Source: Acidimicrobiia bacterium
GTDB taxonomy: Bacteria > Actinomycetota > Acidimicrobiia > Spongiisociales > JAHEDJ01
DNA: 44,953 bases
Direction of reading: 5' to 3'
Assembly (NCBI GenBank): GCA_035471805.1
Contig: DATIPS010000027.1
Span: 1 to 44,953, forward strand
Of this stretch, positions 34,425 through 42,167 are shown piece by piece (positions within the stretch are counted from its first letter, which is position 1; each line of letters begins with the position of its first letter). The translations under genes and the position numbers were made by a program. The notes beneath the pieces are model-generated. The model was not told the DNA's origin. It worked only from the letters and a program-made list of their open reading frames with translations, and searched no databases.

Positions 34425-36383
34425 ATGCCGTCCCTGCCATCTGATCCCGTCGAGCGCGTCGAGGTGCTCCTCGAGGCCGTCGTCGAAGCCAAGGAGGGTG
34501 GCGCCCGCCGGTCGGGCCAGGTCGAGATGGCCCGCGCGATCGCCGAAGCGCTCCAATCGGATTCCCATCTGCTTTGCGAGGCGGGCCCCGGAACGGGCAA
34601 GTCGTTCGGTTATCTCATCCCGGCCATTTCCTCAGGCAAGAGGATTGTCGTGTCGACCGCCACGAAGAGCCTTCAGGATCAGCTCTCGGCACGCGATCTG
34701 CCGTTTCTGGCCGGCGCGCTGGAACCGCTGGGAGTCTCGTTTTCGTGGGCGGCGATCAAGGGGCGACAGAACTATCTGTGCCTGTCCAAGCTCGCGGAAC
34801 TGCGGGAAGACACCGACCAGGGGGGACTGTTCGACGAAGAGGCCACAGACTCCGGCCTCATCGCGACGCTCATCGAGTGGGCCCAGGTGCACGACACGGG
34901 TGATCGCGATGATCTGCCGATGGCCGTTCCCGACGACATCTGGTCGGATGTGTCGGTCTCCGGCATGGAGTGCCCGGGCAGGGACGAGTGTCCGCAGGGT
35001 GCAGATTGTTTCGCCATGGCAGCGTTCGACAGAGCAGCCGTTGCCGACGTTGTCGTCGTGAATCACCATCTCTACGGTGCCGACATGGCTCTCGACGGAG
35101 GTGTTCTGCCGGAGCACGATGTCGTCATATTCGACGAGGCCCATCGCCTCGAGGACACAATGGCTTCGGCACTGGGAATCGAGCTCAATCCGGGGCGGAT
35201 CTGGCAGTTCCATCAGACGGCTTCGGCCTTCGTCAGGAGAGTCATGCCTCCTGCTGAAGCCCGCAAACTGCTCGAGCCACTTCGAGATCGCGCCAGGGCA
35301 CTGGAGGCCCAGCTCGGCGGAGCATCGGACGGGCACGTGCCCAGACCGGAGGACACCGCGGTGGGGGGCGAGTTCATCGCCTTGTCGACGGTCGTTTCCG
35401 AGATAAACGGACGGATTCGTGCCACCGAGCCTGCGACACCCGGGCTGAGGGGCGCGCGAGCGCGGGCTCTCAGGTTGGGTGGCCACCTGGCCGGGGATCT
35501 CGCAATGGGACTGGATCCGCCCGACTCCCATGTTTCCTGGGTTGAGCCCGACGGTGAGCGGAAACGTTTCAAGGTTGCGCCGATCGACGTCGGGCCCTTG
35601 ATGGCGGAACGATTGCTCGCGGAGCGACCTGCCATCCTGACCAGCGCTACCTTGTCGGTGGGCGGTTCCCTCGTGCCGCTCGCCCTACGTCTGGGATTCA
35701 GTGCCGATCCCGAGGAAGTCCCACTCGGTGCGGGAATGCTCTCGGTTGGAAGCCCGTTCGACTTCGAGACGCAGGGCCGTATCTACGTGGCCGCCGGGCT
35801 GCCGGACCCCAGGCAGCCGGAATGGAGAGAAGCGGCGGTCGGGGAGATCGCCACCCTGGTCGGGGCGGCCGGCGGAAGAGCGCTGGTCTTGACCACCAGC
35901 TATCGGATGCTCGAACTGGCGGTCGAGAAACTGAGAGAGCAAACAGATCTGGAAGTGCTCGCCCAGGGGGATCTTCCCAAGCGGCGACTCGTCGAGCGTT
36001 TCGAGCAGGAGGAGACTTCCGTGCTCGTGGCCACCATGGGCTTCTGGGAGGGTCTCGATGTTCCTGGTAGGGCGCTCGAACTCGTCGTGATCGATCGACT
36101 TCCGTTCCCGCGGCCCGATGATCCCCTTTGGGTGGCGCGCCGGGAACTCGCCGAGGGGCGCGGCCAGTCTGCCTTCCAGACGGTCGACCTTCCCAGAGCG
36201 ACGATGCTGCTCGCCCAGGGAGTCGGCCGCTTGATCAGGACAACCCACGACCGGGGGGTGGTGGCGTTGCTCGACGCCCGCCTCGCCAAGATGCGGTACG
36301 GCAGGGTTGTGCTCGGCTCCCTCCCGCCGATGCCGATCACTGCGGACCGGGAAGAGGTGCTTTCCTTTCTCCGGCGACCGTGA
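34425..36383 (+). CDS. dinG: DinG/XPD-type ATP-dependent DNA helicase
   Basis: 652 aa, superfamily 2 5'-3' helicase. In order: Q-motif region, Walker A EAGPGTGKSFGYL near residue 50, motif Ia VSTATKSLQDQL, four cysteines for a 4Fe-4S cluster (NYLC, GMEC, RDEC, GADC), DEAH box in FDEAHRLEDTMAS, motif III LTSATLS, motif IV/V ATMGFWEGLDVPG and motif VI QGVGRLIRTTHDRG. It unwinds R-loops, D-loops or G-quadruplex DNA during repair. A dinG gene upstream of a mec-type JAMM gene recalls Rv1329c-Rv1334. Confidence 0.94.
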   Translation: MPSLPSDPVERVEVLLEAVVEAKEGGARRSGQVEMARAIAEALQSDSHLLCEAGPGTGKSFGYLIPAISSGKRIVVSTATKSLQDQLSARDLPFLAGALEPLGVSFSWAAIKGRQNYLCLSKLAELREDTDQGGLFDEEATDSGLIATLIEWAQVHDTGDRDDLPMAVPDDIWSDVSVSGMECPGRDECPQGADCFAMAAFDRAAVADVVVVNHHLYGADMALDGGVLPEHDVVIFDEAHRLEDTMASALGIELNPGRIWQFHQTASAFVRRVMPPAEARKLLEPLRDRARALEAQLGGASDGHVPRPEDTAVGGEFIALSTVVSEINGRIRATEPATPGLRGARARALRLGGHLAGDLAMGLDPPDSHVSWVEPDGERKRFKVAPIDVGPLMAERLLAERPAILTSATLSVGGSLVPLALRLGFSADPEEVPLGAGMLSVGSPFDFETQGRIYVAAGLPDPRQPEWREAAVGEIATLVGAAGGRALVLTTSYRMLELAVEKLREQTDLEVLAQGDLPKRRLVERFEQEETSVLVATMGFWEGLDVPGRALELVVIDRLPFPRPDDPLWVARRELAEGRGQSAFQTVDLPRATMLLAQGVGRLIRTTHDRGVVALLDARLAKMRYGRVVLGSLPPMPITADREEVLSFLRRP

Positions 36384-36392
36384 CCGACGCCG

Positions 36393-37226
36393 TCACCGGG
36401 CCATCGTCGAATACGATCCATAGTGGTGGATCGAGATGCCGATGTAGCCGGGGCTGGACCCAAACTCGGCCTCGACAACTGCGAGTTCCTCTTCCATAGC
36501 TGCCGAACCCTCTTCTGCGAACGACACCTTGTCGAGAGCCGTCGGTCCCGTCTCGACGCCGATCACGATCTGCTTTCCCATGGAGGACGCCAGATCGACT
36601 TCCGATTGGGAGAGTTCGATGATCCCGTCGGCTCCGCGCGCCTGATCCCGGTATGCCATGACGATGATCCCGTCCGACATCGATAGCACTTGCTCGACAA
36701 GGGGGCGTTTCCTCGTGTTGAACGCCGGGTCATCCCACCAGAAAGGCACAGTTGTGAACGTGGGGAGCGCGCCTGCGCGAAGTACGGCATCCTCGAGAGA
36801 CTCCAGGTACGAGCGGATCAGGCGGTTGCGTTTTCTGGAGTTCCACTCGGCGAGGGTGTAGGGCTCAACGTCGAAGACCACGCCGTCGAAACCGCCCGCT
36901 TCGACTACTTCATCGACCCAGGTGCTCCAGGCGCCGGAGTCGGTCGCCCACGACGGGTCCCCGGCCATCGCCAGAACGAGGAGGCCGGCATCTCGTGCAT
37001 CAGTGACGAACGACCGGTAGTCGTCGACTGCGGAGAAACCGGGAGGTGTGTGAAGGTAGAGATCGGAGATGCCGTTCGACAGTGCGAACTCGATCACGGC
37101 CGGGTCGGGACCGTCCCAGACCCAGAGAGCCCGTTGGCCGGCCGCCTGCGCCGCCGGGGCGCTACCGAAAACCATGACCACCGCGGTCACCACCGCGGTC
37201 AACTTACTGACCAGCTTCACGAACAT
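36393..37226 (-). CDS. Secreted glycoside hydrolase-like TIM-barrel protein
   Basis: 277 aa with a signal peptide (AVVTAVVMVFGSAPAAQA, cut near residue 29). The mature part starts RALWVWDGPDP and has barrel-type strands: GISDLYLHTP, LLVLAMAGDPSWA, FDGVVFDVEPY, PTFTTVPFWWDD, IIVMAYRD, IVIGVETG, YIGISIHHYGS. FDGVVFDVEPY resembles the catalytic strand of GH18-like and related hydrolases with an acid at its end. No substrate can be named. SD GGGAGG precedes ATG 37226. It converges on dinG with 9 bp between. Confidence 0.7.
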   Translation of the reverse strand: MFVKLVSKLTAVVTAVVMVFGSAPAAQAAGQRALWVWDGPDPAVIEFALSNGISDLYLHTPPGFSAVDDYRSFVTDARDAGLLVLAMAGDPSWATDSGAWSTWVDEVVEAGGFDGVVFDVEPYTLAEWNSRKRNRLIRSYLESLEDAVLRAGALPTFTTVPFWWDDPAFNTRKRPLVEQVLSMSDGIIVMAYRDQARGADGIIELSQSEVDLASSMGKQIVIGVETGPTALDKVSFAEEGSAAMEEELAVVEAEFGSSPGYIGISIHHYGSYSTMAR

Positions 37227-37310
37227 TTCGCCTCCCGCCGGCAGAGTAACGAACACTCTAAGTGATGTCCAGGGAGTTATTGCGCGCCGAGAGTGATTGA
37301 ACTGTCTGGT

Positions 37311-37766
37311 TCAGGCGCTCTCGAGGTTCCGTCTTGCCCGTTCGATCTCCCGGTCTTCGAGCGGTCGTACCGCCAGGTCCATCGCAACCCAGATGGTGCG
37401 AGCGGATGAATAGGTGACCGCCGGGACGACACCGGTCACCGCCAGTGTGACGAGGAGTAGCACGTTCCATGGAACGTCGGGCCATGTGGCGACCAGGCCG
37501 CCCAGGAAGGCGGTGAGGAATCCGACAATCGAGAAGGCCGTCGCAACGATCATGGCCCCGATCCAATAGCCGTGGTCGCGTTCGAAGTGGTGGCCGCAGG
37601 TTGGACAGTCCTCGACCATGGTCAGGAAACCGGGAAAGATGTCCCGGCCACCACAGCGTGGACAACGGCGGGTCATGCCCCGCCGGAGCAGAGTTGGGAA
37701 GCGATCAGCGGGGTCACGCACTTCGGCTGAGTGTACGTTCGTGAACGGCGGTTTGCATCGGTTCAT
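37311..37766 (-). CDS. DUF983 family membrane protein
   Basis: 151 aa. An N-terminal zinc ribbon (RRCPRCGGRDIF, then CPTCGHHFERDHGYWIGAMIVA) is followed by two membrane helices (TAFSIVGFLTAFLGGLVA and LLLVTLAVTGVVPAVTY). This is the DUF983 layout; the family's function is not established, though some members sit near cytochrome oxidase genes. Divergent from the hemolysin-III gene with only 29 bp between, inside which lies an inverted repeat. Confidence 0.85.
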   Translation of the reverse strand: MNRCKPPFTNVHSAEVRDPADRFPTLLRRGMTRRCPRCGGRDIFPGFLTMVEDCPTCGHHFERDHGYWIGAMIVATAFSIVGFLTAFLGGLVATWPDVPWNVLLLVTLAVTGVVPAVTYSSARTIWVAMDLAVRPLEDREIERARRNLESA

Positions 37767-37785
37767 ACCCTCGACTTCAGGGTAT
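37765..37785. promoter_or_regulatory. 7-bp inverted repeat in a divergent promoter
   Basis: ATACCCT (37765-37771) and AGGGTAT (37779-37785) flank 7 bases, filling most of the 29-bp space between two divergent start codons; the left arm runs into the DUF983 ATG. The arms include -10-like sequences on both strands (TATCGT on plus at 37783-37788, TACCCT on minus), so one bound protein could control both genes. Confidence 0.5.
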
Positions 37786-37788
37786 CGT
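37783..37788 (+). promoter_or_regulatory. -10 box of the hemolysin-III gene, likely leaderless
   Basis: TATCGT ends 7 bp before ATG 37796 with no SD. Confidence 0.5.
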
Positions 37789-37795
37789 TAGACCC

Positions 37796-38458
37796 ATGGA
37801 GCGAATCACCCTCGGACGCATGCAGAACCCCGTCCGAGGTGGTCTGCACGGGACGGCCGCCCTCGCCTCGATCATCGGACTGGTGAATCTGATCGTTCGC
37901 ACCGCCGACAACCTCCCGAGCATGTGGTCGATGGTGTTCTTCGGAGTGAGTCTGATCGCGTTGTATACGACCAGCAGCCTCTATCACTCGGTCCCGTGGA
38001 ACGGCACCTGGAAGAAGCGCATGCAGCGGCTCGATCACTCGAGGATCTTCGTGCTGATTGCCGGGTCGTTCACGCCCATCGCCTACAACGTGCTGACGGG
38101 GGCATGGCGGACGACGACCCTTGCCACCATGTGGGGGATCGCCGCGGTCGGAGTCGGCCAGAAGTACCTGTTTCCCAAGGTGGGTACCTGGTTCTCGGTG
38201 ACGTTGCAGACGACCATGGGTTGGCTCGTCGTCGTGCCGATCGCACAAATTGCGAGACGATTGCCGCTTTCCGCGCTGCTGGTCCTGTTCCTGGGTGGTG
38301 TGTTCTACACGGTCGGAATGGTGATCTTCGCGACGAGCCGCCCGAAGCTCTTTCCCCGGGTGTTTTCTCATCACGAGTTGTTTCATGTGCTGGTCGTCGC
38401 CGGGTCCGTGGCTCACTACCTAGTCGTGTCGTTGTGGGTAGTCCCGCTGGTGGCATGA
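37796..38458 (+). CDS. Hemolysin III / PAQR family membrane protein
   Basis: 220 aa with about seven hydrophobic helices. The three metal-site motifs of the CREST/PAQR group are present: TSSLYHSVPW, LDHSRIFVLIAGSFTP and HHELFHVLVVAGSVAHYL. Adiponectin-receptor relatives act as zinc-dependent amide or ester hydrolases on lipids; the bacterial hemolysin-III name does not prove a toxin role. Confidence 0.9.
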   Translation: MERITLGRMQNPVRGGLHGTAALASIIGLVNLIVRTADNLPSMWSMVFFGVSLIALYTTSSLYHSVPWNGTWKKRMQRLDHSRIFVLIAGSFTPIAYNVLTGAWRTTTLATMWGIAAVGVGQKYLFPKVGTWFSVTLQTTMGWLVVVPIAQIARRLPLSALLVLFLGGVFYTVGMVIFATSRPKLFPRVFSHHELFHVLVVAGSVAHYLVVSLWVVPLVA

Positions 38459-38495
38459 ACCTGAGCTTCGACCGGTCCGGATTCCGTGTGGTTCG

Positions 38496-38888
38496 ATGCG
38501 CGTTCCGGCACTGATCTACGAGGCGATGATCGCGCACGCCCGATTCGAGTTTCCCAATGAGGCTTGTGGGCTGCTGGCGGCCGACGAGACCGGCGCTCTC
38601 CGCATGTGTTACAGCCTGACCAATGCGGACGGTTCACCGGTTTCCTACACGGTAGACCCGAACGAACACTTCCGGTCTTTGCAGCATGCAGAGCGAAACG
38701 GTTGGGAGTTGGCCGGCGTGTTCCATTCCCACACTGCAAGTCCGCCGGTTCCGTCGTCCACCGATCGTCGACAGGCTCTCGAGCCCGACTGGCTTTATGT
38801 GATCGTTGGGATGGCGGAGTTCTCCGCCCCCGAGGTCAGGGCCTATCGGATTCGCGATGGAGTGGTGACCGAAGAACCGCTGTCCTGA
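38496..38888 (+). CDS. JAMM/MPN+ metalloprotease, Mec-like
   Basis: 130 aa. Catalytic Glu in PNEACGLL, then the zinc motif HSHTASPPVPSSTD (HxHx10D) and GWELAGVFHSH ahead of it: a complete JAMM set. In M. tuberculosis and Streptomyces, Mec removes cysteine from the CysO carrier protein and is encoded with cysO and cysM. Neither is here, yet the genes that follow (MBL, rph, rdgB) are those found a few genes further on in mycobacteria. So it may be Mec with distant partners or act on another ubiquitin-like protein. Confidence 0.85.
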   Translation: MRVPALIYEAMIAHARFEFPNEACGLLAADETGALRMCYSLTNADGSPVSYTVDPNEHFRSLQHAERNGWELAGVFHSHTASPPVPSSTDRRQALEPDWLYVIVGMAEFSAPEVRAYRIRDGVVTEEPLS

Positions 38889-38952
38889 AAGGCCGCGCTC
38901 GCCGCAAGACCCAGAACCTATTTCCCAGTGACCGGGAGCCTCTCCCGCTCCC

Positions 38953-38958
38953 TACACT
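38953..38958 (+). promoter_or_regulatory. -10 box of the MBL gene, likely leaderless
   Basis: TACACT ends exactly 7 bp before the GTG at 38966; no SD. Confidence 0.5.
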
Positions 38959-38965
38959 TCACAGC

Positions 38966-39712
38966 GTGAAACTGACCGTCCTCGGATCCAACGGAACCTA
39001 CGGGACGCCGGGCCGGCCGGCCTCCGGTTATCTCATCGAGCACGAGGGAACCAACCTGTGGATGGACGCCGGTTCGGGGACGTTCGCGGCGCTGCAGGAT
39101 CGGATCGACCCGGGCGAAGTCGATGGGATAGTCCTCTCCCACGCCCACAGCGATCATTGCCTGGACATCTTTGGTTTCTATTACGCAACCCGTTATGGCC
39201 GCAACCCCCGGTCGGCGGTTCCTGCATTTGTACCGGAGGGTCTCGAAGACCGTCTGGCGGCTTTCCTGGGAGGAGGAGATCGCGACTTCTCGGACGTAAT
39301 CGGTTTTCGGGTGATGGGGCCGGGGAGCACAGCCGTGCTGGGATCGCTGGCGCTGACATTCGGGATTTCCGACCATCCGGTGCCCACGCTGTGCGTGCGG
39401 GTCGAGGCAGGAAACCGCTCGCTTACCTACAGCGCCGACACAGGAATCGGTGGGGGGTTGGCTGAGTTGGCCGCCGGTACCGACCTGCTTCTTTGCGAAG
39501 CGACCTATCAGGGACCGGGAACGGAGAAGCCGTGGCCGCATCATCTGACGGCGGGGGAAGCCGGGTCGCTGGCCCGGGCAGTCGGAGCACGCCGGTTGAT
39601 GCTCACTCACATCTGGCCGACGCTCGATCCGTCGCGGAGCGTTGCCGAGGCCGAGGACACCTTTGGGCGACCAGTCACTCCGGCGGTCCCCGGTATCACC
39701 GTCAAGGTCTAG
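38966..39712 (+). CDS. MBL-fold metallohydrolase, Rv1339-like (possible cyclic-nucleotide phosphodiesterase)
   Basis: 248 aa. Metal motif SHAHSDHCLDIFGFYY (HxHxDH), later ligands in DHPVPTLCV, the Asp in YSADTG and the His in LTHIWPT. The short N-terminus VKLTVLGSNGTYGTPGRPASGYLI fits the family. Rv1339 of M. tuberculosis, in the same place ahead of rph and rdgB, has been described as an atypical cAMP phosphodiesterase; the transfer of that role is inference. GTG 38966 is preferred because of the domain start and the upstream TACACT. Confidence 0.82.
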   Translation: MKLTVLGSNGTYGTPGRPASGYLIEHEGTNLWMDAGSGTFAALQDRIDPGEVDGIVLSHAHSDHCLDIFGFYYATRYGRNPRSAVPAFVPEGLEDRLAAFLGGGDRDFSDVIGFRVMGPGSTAVLGSLALTFGISDHPVPTLCVRVEAGNRSLTYSADTGIGGGLAELAAGTDLLLCEATYQGPGTEKPWPHHLTAGEAGSLARAVGARRLMLTHIWPTLDPSRSVAEAEDTFGRPVTPAVPGITVKV

Positions 39713-39755
39713 CGCTGCAAGAATGCCGGAATCGCCGCGTTGAGAAGGATGACCC

Positions 39756-40463
39756 ATGGGGCACCGTGAACGACCATCGACCGAACTTCGACCAGTCCGC
39801 ATAACTCGCGGCTACACAGACATGACACCCGGTTCGGTCCTGATCGAGATGGGTGAAACGCGGGTCCTGTGCACGGCCGGTGTGGACGAGGATGTCCCGA
39901 GGTGGATGCGGGATTCGGGGAAGGGATGGGTGACGGCCGAATACGGCATGCTGCCCGGCTCCTCACCCCAGCGGATTCGCCGCGACGCTTATACGGGCGG
40001 CCGGTCGAAGGAGATCTCCCGACTGATCGGCCGGGCGCTTCGGTCGGTCGTTCGGTTGGAGGGGATGGAGCAGCTGACGATTCGCGTCGACTGCGACGTG
40101 CTCCAGGCGGACGGCGGAACCCGGACGGCCGCCATCACCGGAGCCTGGGTGGCGCTCCACGACGCGTTGGCGTGGGCGAAGGAGCAGGGCCTCGTGAACG
40201 AGGTGCCGATTCTCGATCAACTGGCTGCGATCTCGGTGGGCCTTGTCGACGGACGGGTTCTGCTGGACCTCGAATACGTGGATGATGTTGCCGCCGAGGT
40301 CGACCTCAACGTCGTGATGACCGGGCGCGGATTGCTGGTGGAAGTGCAGGGAACTGCAGAGGGCCAACCGTTCACGCGCCGTGAACTCGAGCAGATGCTC
40401 GATGTCGCCGAGCAGGGAATCCGGGAGCTTGTCGCCGTTCAGCAGGAGATGGTTGGGGCATGA
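39756..40463 (+). CDS. rph: Ribonuclease PH
   Basis: 235 aa. Phosphate-dependent trimming of tRNA 3' ends. Sequence marks: RPVRITRGYTDMTPGSVLIEMGETRVLCTA, GWVTAEYGMLPGSS, RSKEISRLIGRALRSV, DCDVLQADGGTRTAAITGA. SD AAGGATGA precedes ATG 39756. It overlaps rdgB by 4 bp. Most tRNAs encoded 1-2 kb downstream lack a genomic CCA, so 3' trimming plus CCA addition is needed for them. Confidence 0.96.
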   Translation: MGHRERPSTELRPVRITRGYTDMTPGSVLIEMGETRVLCTAGVDEDVPRWMRDSGKGWVTAEYGMLPGSSPQRIRRDAYTGGRSKEISRLIGRALRSVVRLEGMEQLTIRVDCDVLQADGGTRTAAITGAWVALHDALAWAKEQGLVNEVPILDQLAAISVGLVDGRVLLDLEYVDDVAAEVDLNVVMTGRGLLVEVQGTAEGQPFTRRELEQMLDVAEQGIRELVAVQQEMVGA

Positions 40464-41032
40464 GGATCGAGCGACTCGTAGTCGCTTCGAAGAACCCGGA
40501 CAAGATCGCAGAGGTCGAGAAGGTGCTTGCCGACCTGGGGCTCGTCGGTCGGGTCGTTGGGGGCCTGGATTGGCCAGATGTCGATGAGACCGAGGACACC
40601 CTCGAAGGGAATGCCCTTTTGAAAGCGCGAGCCGTCGCCAGGGCGACGGGACTTCCCGCTCTCGCAGATGACACAGGACTGGAGGTCGAAGCACTCGGCG
40701 GGGCTCCTGGTGTCAACACCGCGCGTTTCGCCGGGCCCGAGGCAACGTATGCGGAGAACGTGGATCGATTGCTCGACCTCATGGATGGGCAGGAGAACCG
40801 TCGAGCCAGGTTCCGGACGGCGATCGCGCTGGTGGTCGGCGACACCGAACTGGTTGTCGACGGTGTCGTAGAAGGTCAGATCACCGGGGCTCGTCGGGGG
40901 AGTGGAGGCTTCGGCTACGACCCGGTCTTCGCGGTGGATGGAGTGACGTTCGCCGAGATGGGTGACCAGAAACACGAGATCAGCCACCGTGCCCGGGCCC
41001 TGAGAGCACTGGCGGAGAAGCTGGCCGATTGA
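40460..41032 (+). CDS. rdgB: XTP/dITP diphosphatase (RdgB/HAM1)
   Basis: 190 aa. Cleans the nucleotide pool by hydrolysing dITP and XTP to monophosphates. Features: ASKNPDKIAEVEKVL at the N-terminus, ALADDTGLEVEALGGAPGVNTARFAG, GFGYDPVF and the terminal HEISHRARALRAL, all standard. Translationally coupled to rph, as in mycobacteria. Confidence 0.96.
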   Translation: MRIERLVVASKNPDKIAEVEKVLADLGLVGRVVGGLDWPDVDETEDTLEGNALLKARAVARATGLPALADDTGLEVEALGGAPGVNTARFAGPEATYAENVDRLLDLMDGQENRRARFRTAIALVVGDTELVVDGVVEGQITGARRGSGGFGYDPVFAVDGVTFAEMGDQKHEISHRARALRALAEKLAD

Positions 41033-41065
41033 CCGGCTCGGGCCCATCTGGTCACCCGTCGAGCC

Positions 41066-41195
41066 GGAGGTTTCACGGGATGTTTGGGTCGGTGGGAGTT
41101 TGCCGGCGGCAAACTCGAACCTGTCGAGCTGGAGGTTTCACGGGATGTTTGGGTCGGCGGGAGTTTGCCGGCGGCAAACTCGAACCTGTCGAGCT
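41066..41195. repeat. 65-bp tandem duplication, two copies, each with a 9-bp hairpin
   Basis: Copies at 41066-41130 and 41131-41195 differ by one base (T/C at 41093 and 41158). Each contains GAGTTTGCC GGC GGCAAACTC (41096-41116 and 41161-41181), a 9-bp stem with a 3-base loop, and ends in CCTGTCGAGCT. A fragment resembling the unit's end (CGTCGAGCC) precedes copy 1. It fills the gap between rdgB and the tRNA-Leu gene; no ORF. Confidence 0.9.
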
Positions 41196-41207
41196 CTGCT
41201 CGACAGG
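41185..41207 (-). terminator. Hairpin behind tRNA-Leu
   Basis: CCTGTCGAG (41185-41193) pairs with CTCGACAGG (41199-41207) around 5 bases, 2 bp past the tRNA-Leu 3' end on the minus strand. Its left arm is the end of the second 65-bp repeat unit. Confidence 0.6.
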
Positions 41208-41209
41208 CG

Positions 41210-41292
41210 TGCGGGCGAGAGGACTCGAACCTCCACGGGCATTGCCCACCAGGTCCTAAGCCTGGCGCGTCTTCCAGTTCCGCCACGCCCGC
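41210..41292 (-). tRNA. tRNA-Leu (anticodon TAG)
   Basis: Acceptor GCGGGCG/CGCCCGC with discriminator A; anticodon stem CCAGG-CTTAGGA-CCTGG gives TAG; a long variable arm follows, and GGTTCGAGTCC is the T arm. 83 nt; CCA is not encoded. Confidence 0.95.
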
Positions 41293-41339
41293 GTGAACGT
41301 GGTGATCCCGGCACATTGTTACATGTGCCGGGATCGTTG

Positions 41340-41413
41340 TGGGTCGCCGGGGACTTGAACCCCGAACCTGCGGATTAAGAGTCCGTTGCTCTGCCGAATT
41401 GAGCTAGCGACCC
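41340..41413 (-). tRNA. tRNA-Lys (anticodon CTT)
   Basis: Acceptor GGGTCGC/GCGACCC with discriminator A; anticodon loop CTCTTAA gives CTT; T arm GGTTCAAGTCC. CCA is not encoded. It lies 47 bp upstream of tRNA-Leu on the same strand. Confidence 0.94.
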
Positions 41414-41764
41414 GGCGCAAGGATAGCGTTGGTTCCGCAGTCGTCGGAAACCAGCATTTCGGCAATGACTCCATCGATCCAACCCATGACCCGATGCCAA
41501 TCGTCGGTCGAGCGTTTCGCTCGCACCCGCAGGATCCCGTGGGCTAGATGGTTCTTGCGGTGTCCATCTGTAACTCGGATAGGGATCTGCCGAGGCAGAC
41601 AACGGTCCGGACCAGCACGAACGGTCGTACCGGGCTCCGGAAACCTTGCTGAGTTGCCGGTATTGCAACTCAACATGCGACAATGAGTGCCGCAGCGGCG
41701 AGCGGGGCAGGCCCGGGTTGATGGCAGGTAGCTCGACTACCGGTATCGTTGCTCCGAGAAGAGA
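41414..41764. other. 351-bp gap between divergent tRNA units
   Basis: I see no supported gene. A 90-codon minus-strand frame (41404-41676) runs into the tRNA-Lys gene and lacks an SD; it is not called. The right end should hold the promoter of the plus-strand tRNA genes. Confidence 0.5.
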
Positions 41765-41838
41765 CGGGCTGTAGCGCAGCTTGGTAGCGCACCTGCTTTG
41801 GGAGCAGGGGGTCGCCGGTTCGAATCCGGCCAGCCCGA
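41765..41838 (+). tRNA. tRNA-Pro (anticodon TGG)
   Basis: CGGGCTG/CAGCCCG acceptor, discriminator A; anticodon stem CCTGC-TTTGGGA-GCAGG gives TGG; T arm CGGTTCGAATCCG. CCA is not encoded. Confidence 0.95.
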
Positions 41839-41840
41839 CG

Positions 41841-41867
41841 CATGCTCAAACCAGAGGTTTGAGCATG
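41841..41867 (+). terminator. Perfect 12-bp hairpin behind tRNA-Pro
   Basis: CATGCTCAAACC AGA GGTTTGAGCATG, 2 bp after the tRNA. No U-tract. A second hairpin follows at 41870-41894. Confidence 0.65.
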
Positions 41868-41869
41868 TT

Positions 41870-41894
41870 GGAGTTTCGCCTCCGGAGAAACTCC
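41870..41894 (+). terminator. Second hairpin in the tRNA-Pro/tRNA-Gly gap
   Basis: GGAGTTTC (41870-41877) pairs with GAAACTCC (41887-41894), 9-base loop. The arm resembles the GAGTTTGCC arm of the 65-bp repeat. Confidence 0.5.
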
Positions 41895-41918
41895 AGTCCG
41901 GGATGAGAGGGTGCAGAT

Positions 41919-41937
41919 GACTCGCGACTCGCGACTC
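41919..41937 (-). repeat. Heptamer repeat, second locus
   Basis: GACTCGC twice plus GACTC: the reverse complement of the GCGAGTC unit repeated at 894-949. Confidence 0.75.
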
Positions 41938-41959
41938 TTGTTATCCTTGCGGACGCATT

Positions 41960-42031
<72 letters not shown>

Positions 42032-42033
42032 CG

Positions 42034-42063
42034 GCTATGAGGACGGTGGGCCGTCCTCATAGC
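42034..42063 (+). terminator. Perfect 13-bp hairpin behind tRNA-Gly
   Basis: GCTATGAGGACGG TGGG CCGTCCTCATAGC, 2 bp after the tRNA. No U-tract. Confidence 0.7.
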
Positions 42064-42081
42064 AACGCGGTAGCGACCTGT

Positions 42082-42154
42082 GCCCCTGTAGCTCAGTGGA
42101 CAGAGCAGGAGCCTTCTAAGCTCTTGGTCGGGGGTTCGAATCCCTCCGGGGGCG
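42082..42154 (+). tRNA. tRNA-Arg (anticodon TCT)
   Basis: GCCCCTG/CGGGGGC acceptor (one T-G pair), discriminator G; anticodon loop CTTCTAA gives TCT; T arm GGGTTCGAATCCC. CCA is not encoded. Confidence 0.94.
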
Positions 42155-42167
42155 CTTCCGCCACATG

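Noticed and set aside
33344-34600. Long second minus frame across pfkA
   Set aside because: Product is Arg/Gly/His-rich and low in complexity; the PFK frame explains the DNA.
37796-38458. Hemolysin (toxin) role for the hemolysin-III protein
   Set aside because: The family name is historical; the motifs point to the PAQR/CREST hydrolase-like group.
41404-41676. 90-codon minus-strand ORF between tRNA-Lys and tRNA-Pro
   Set aside because: It runs 10 bases into the tRNA-Lys gene, has no SD and no recognisable motif; codon third positions are less GC-rich than in real genes here. It could be a decayed gene, but evidence is too thin.
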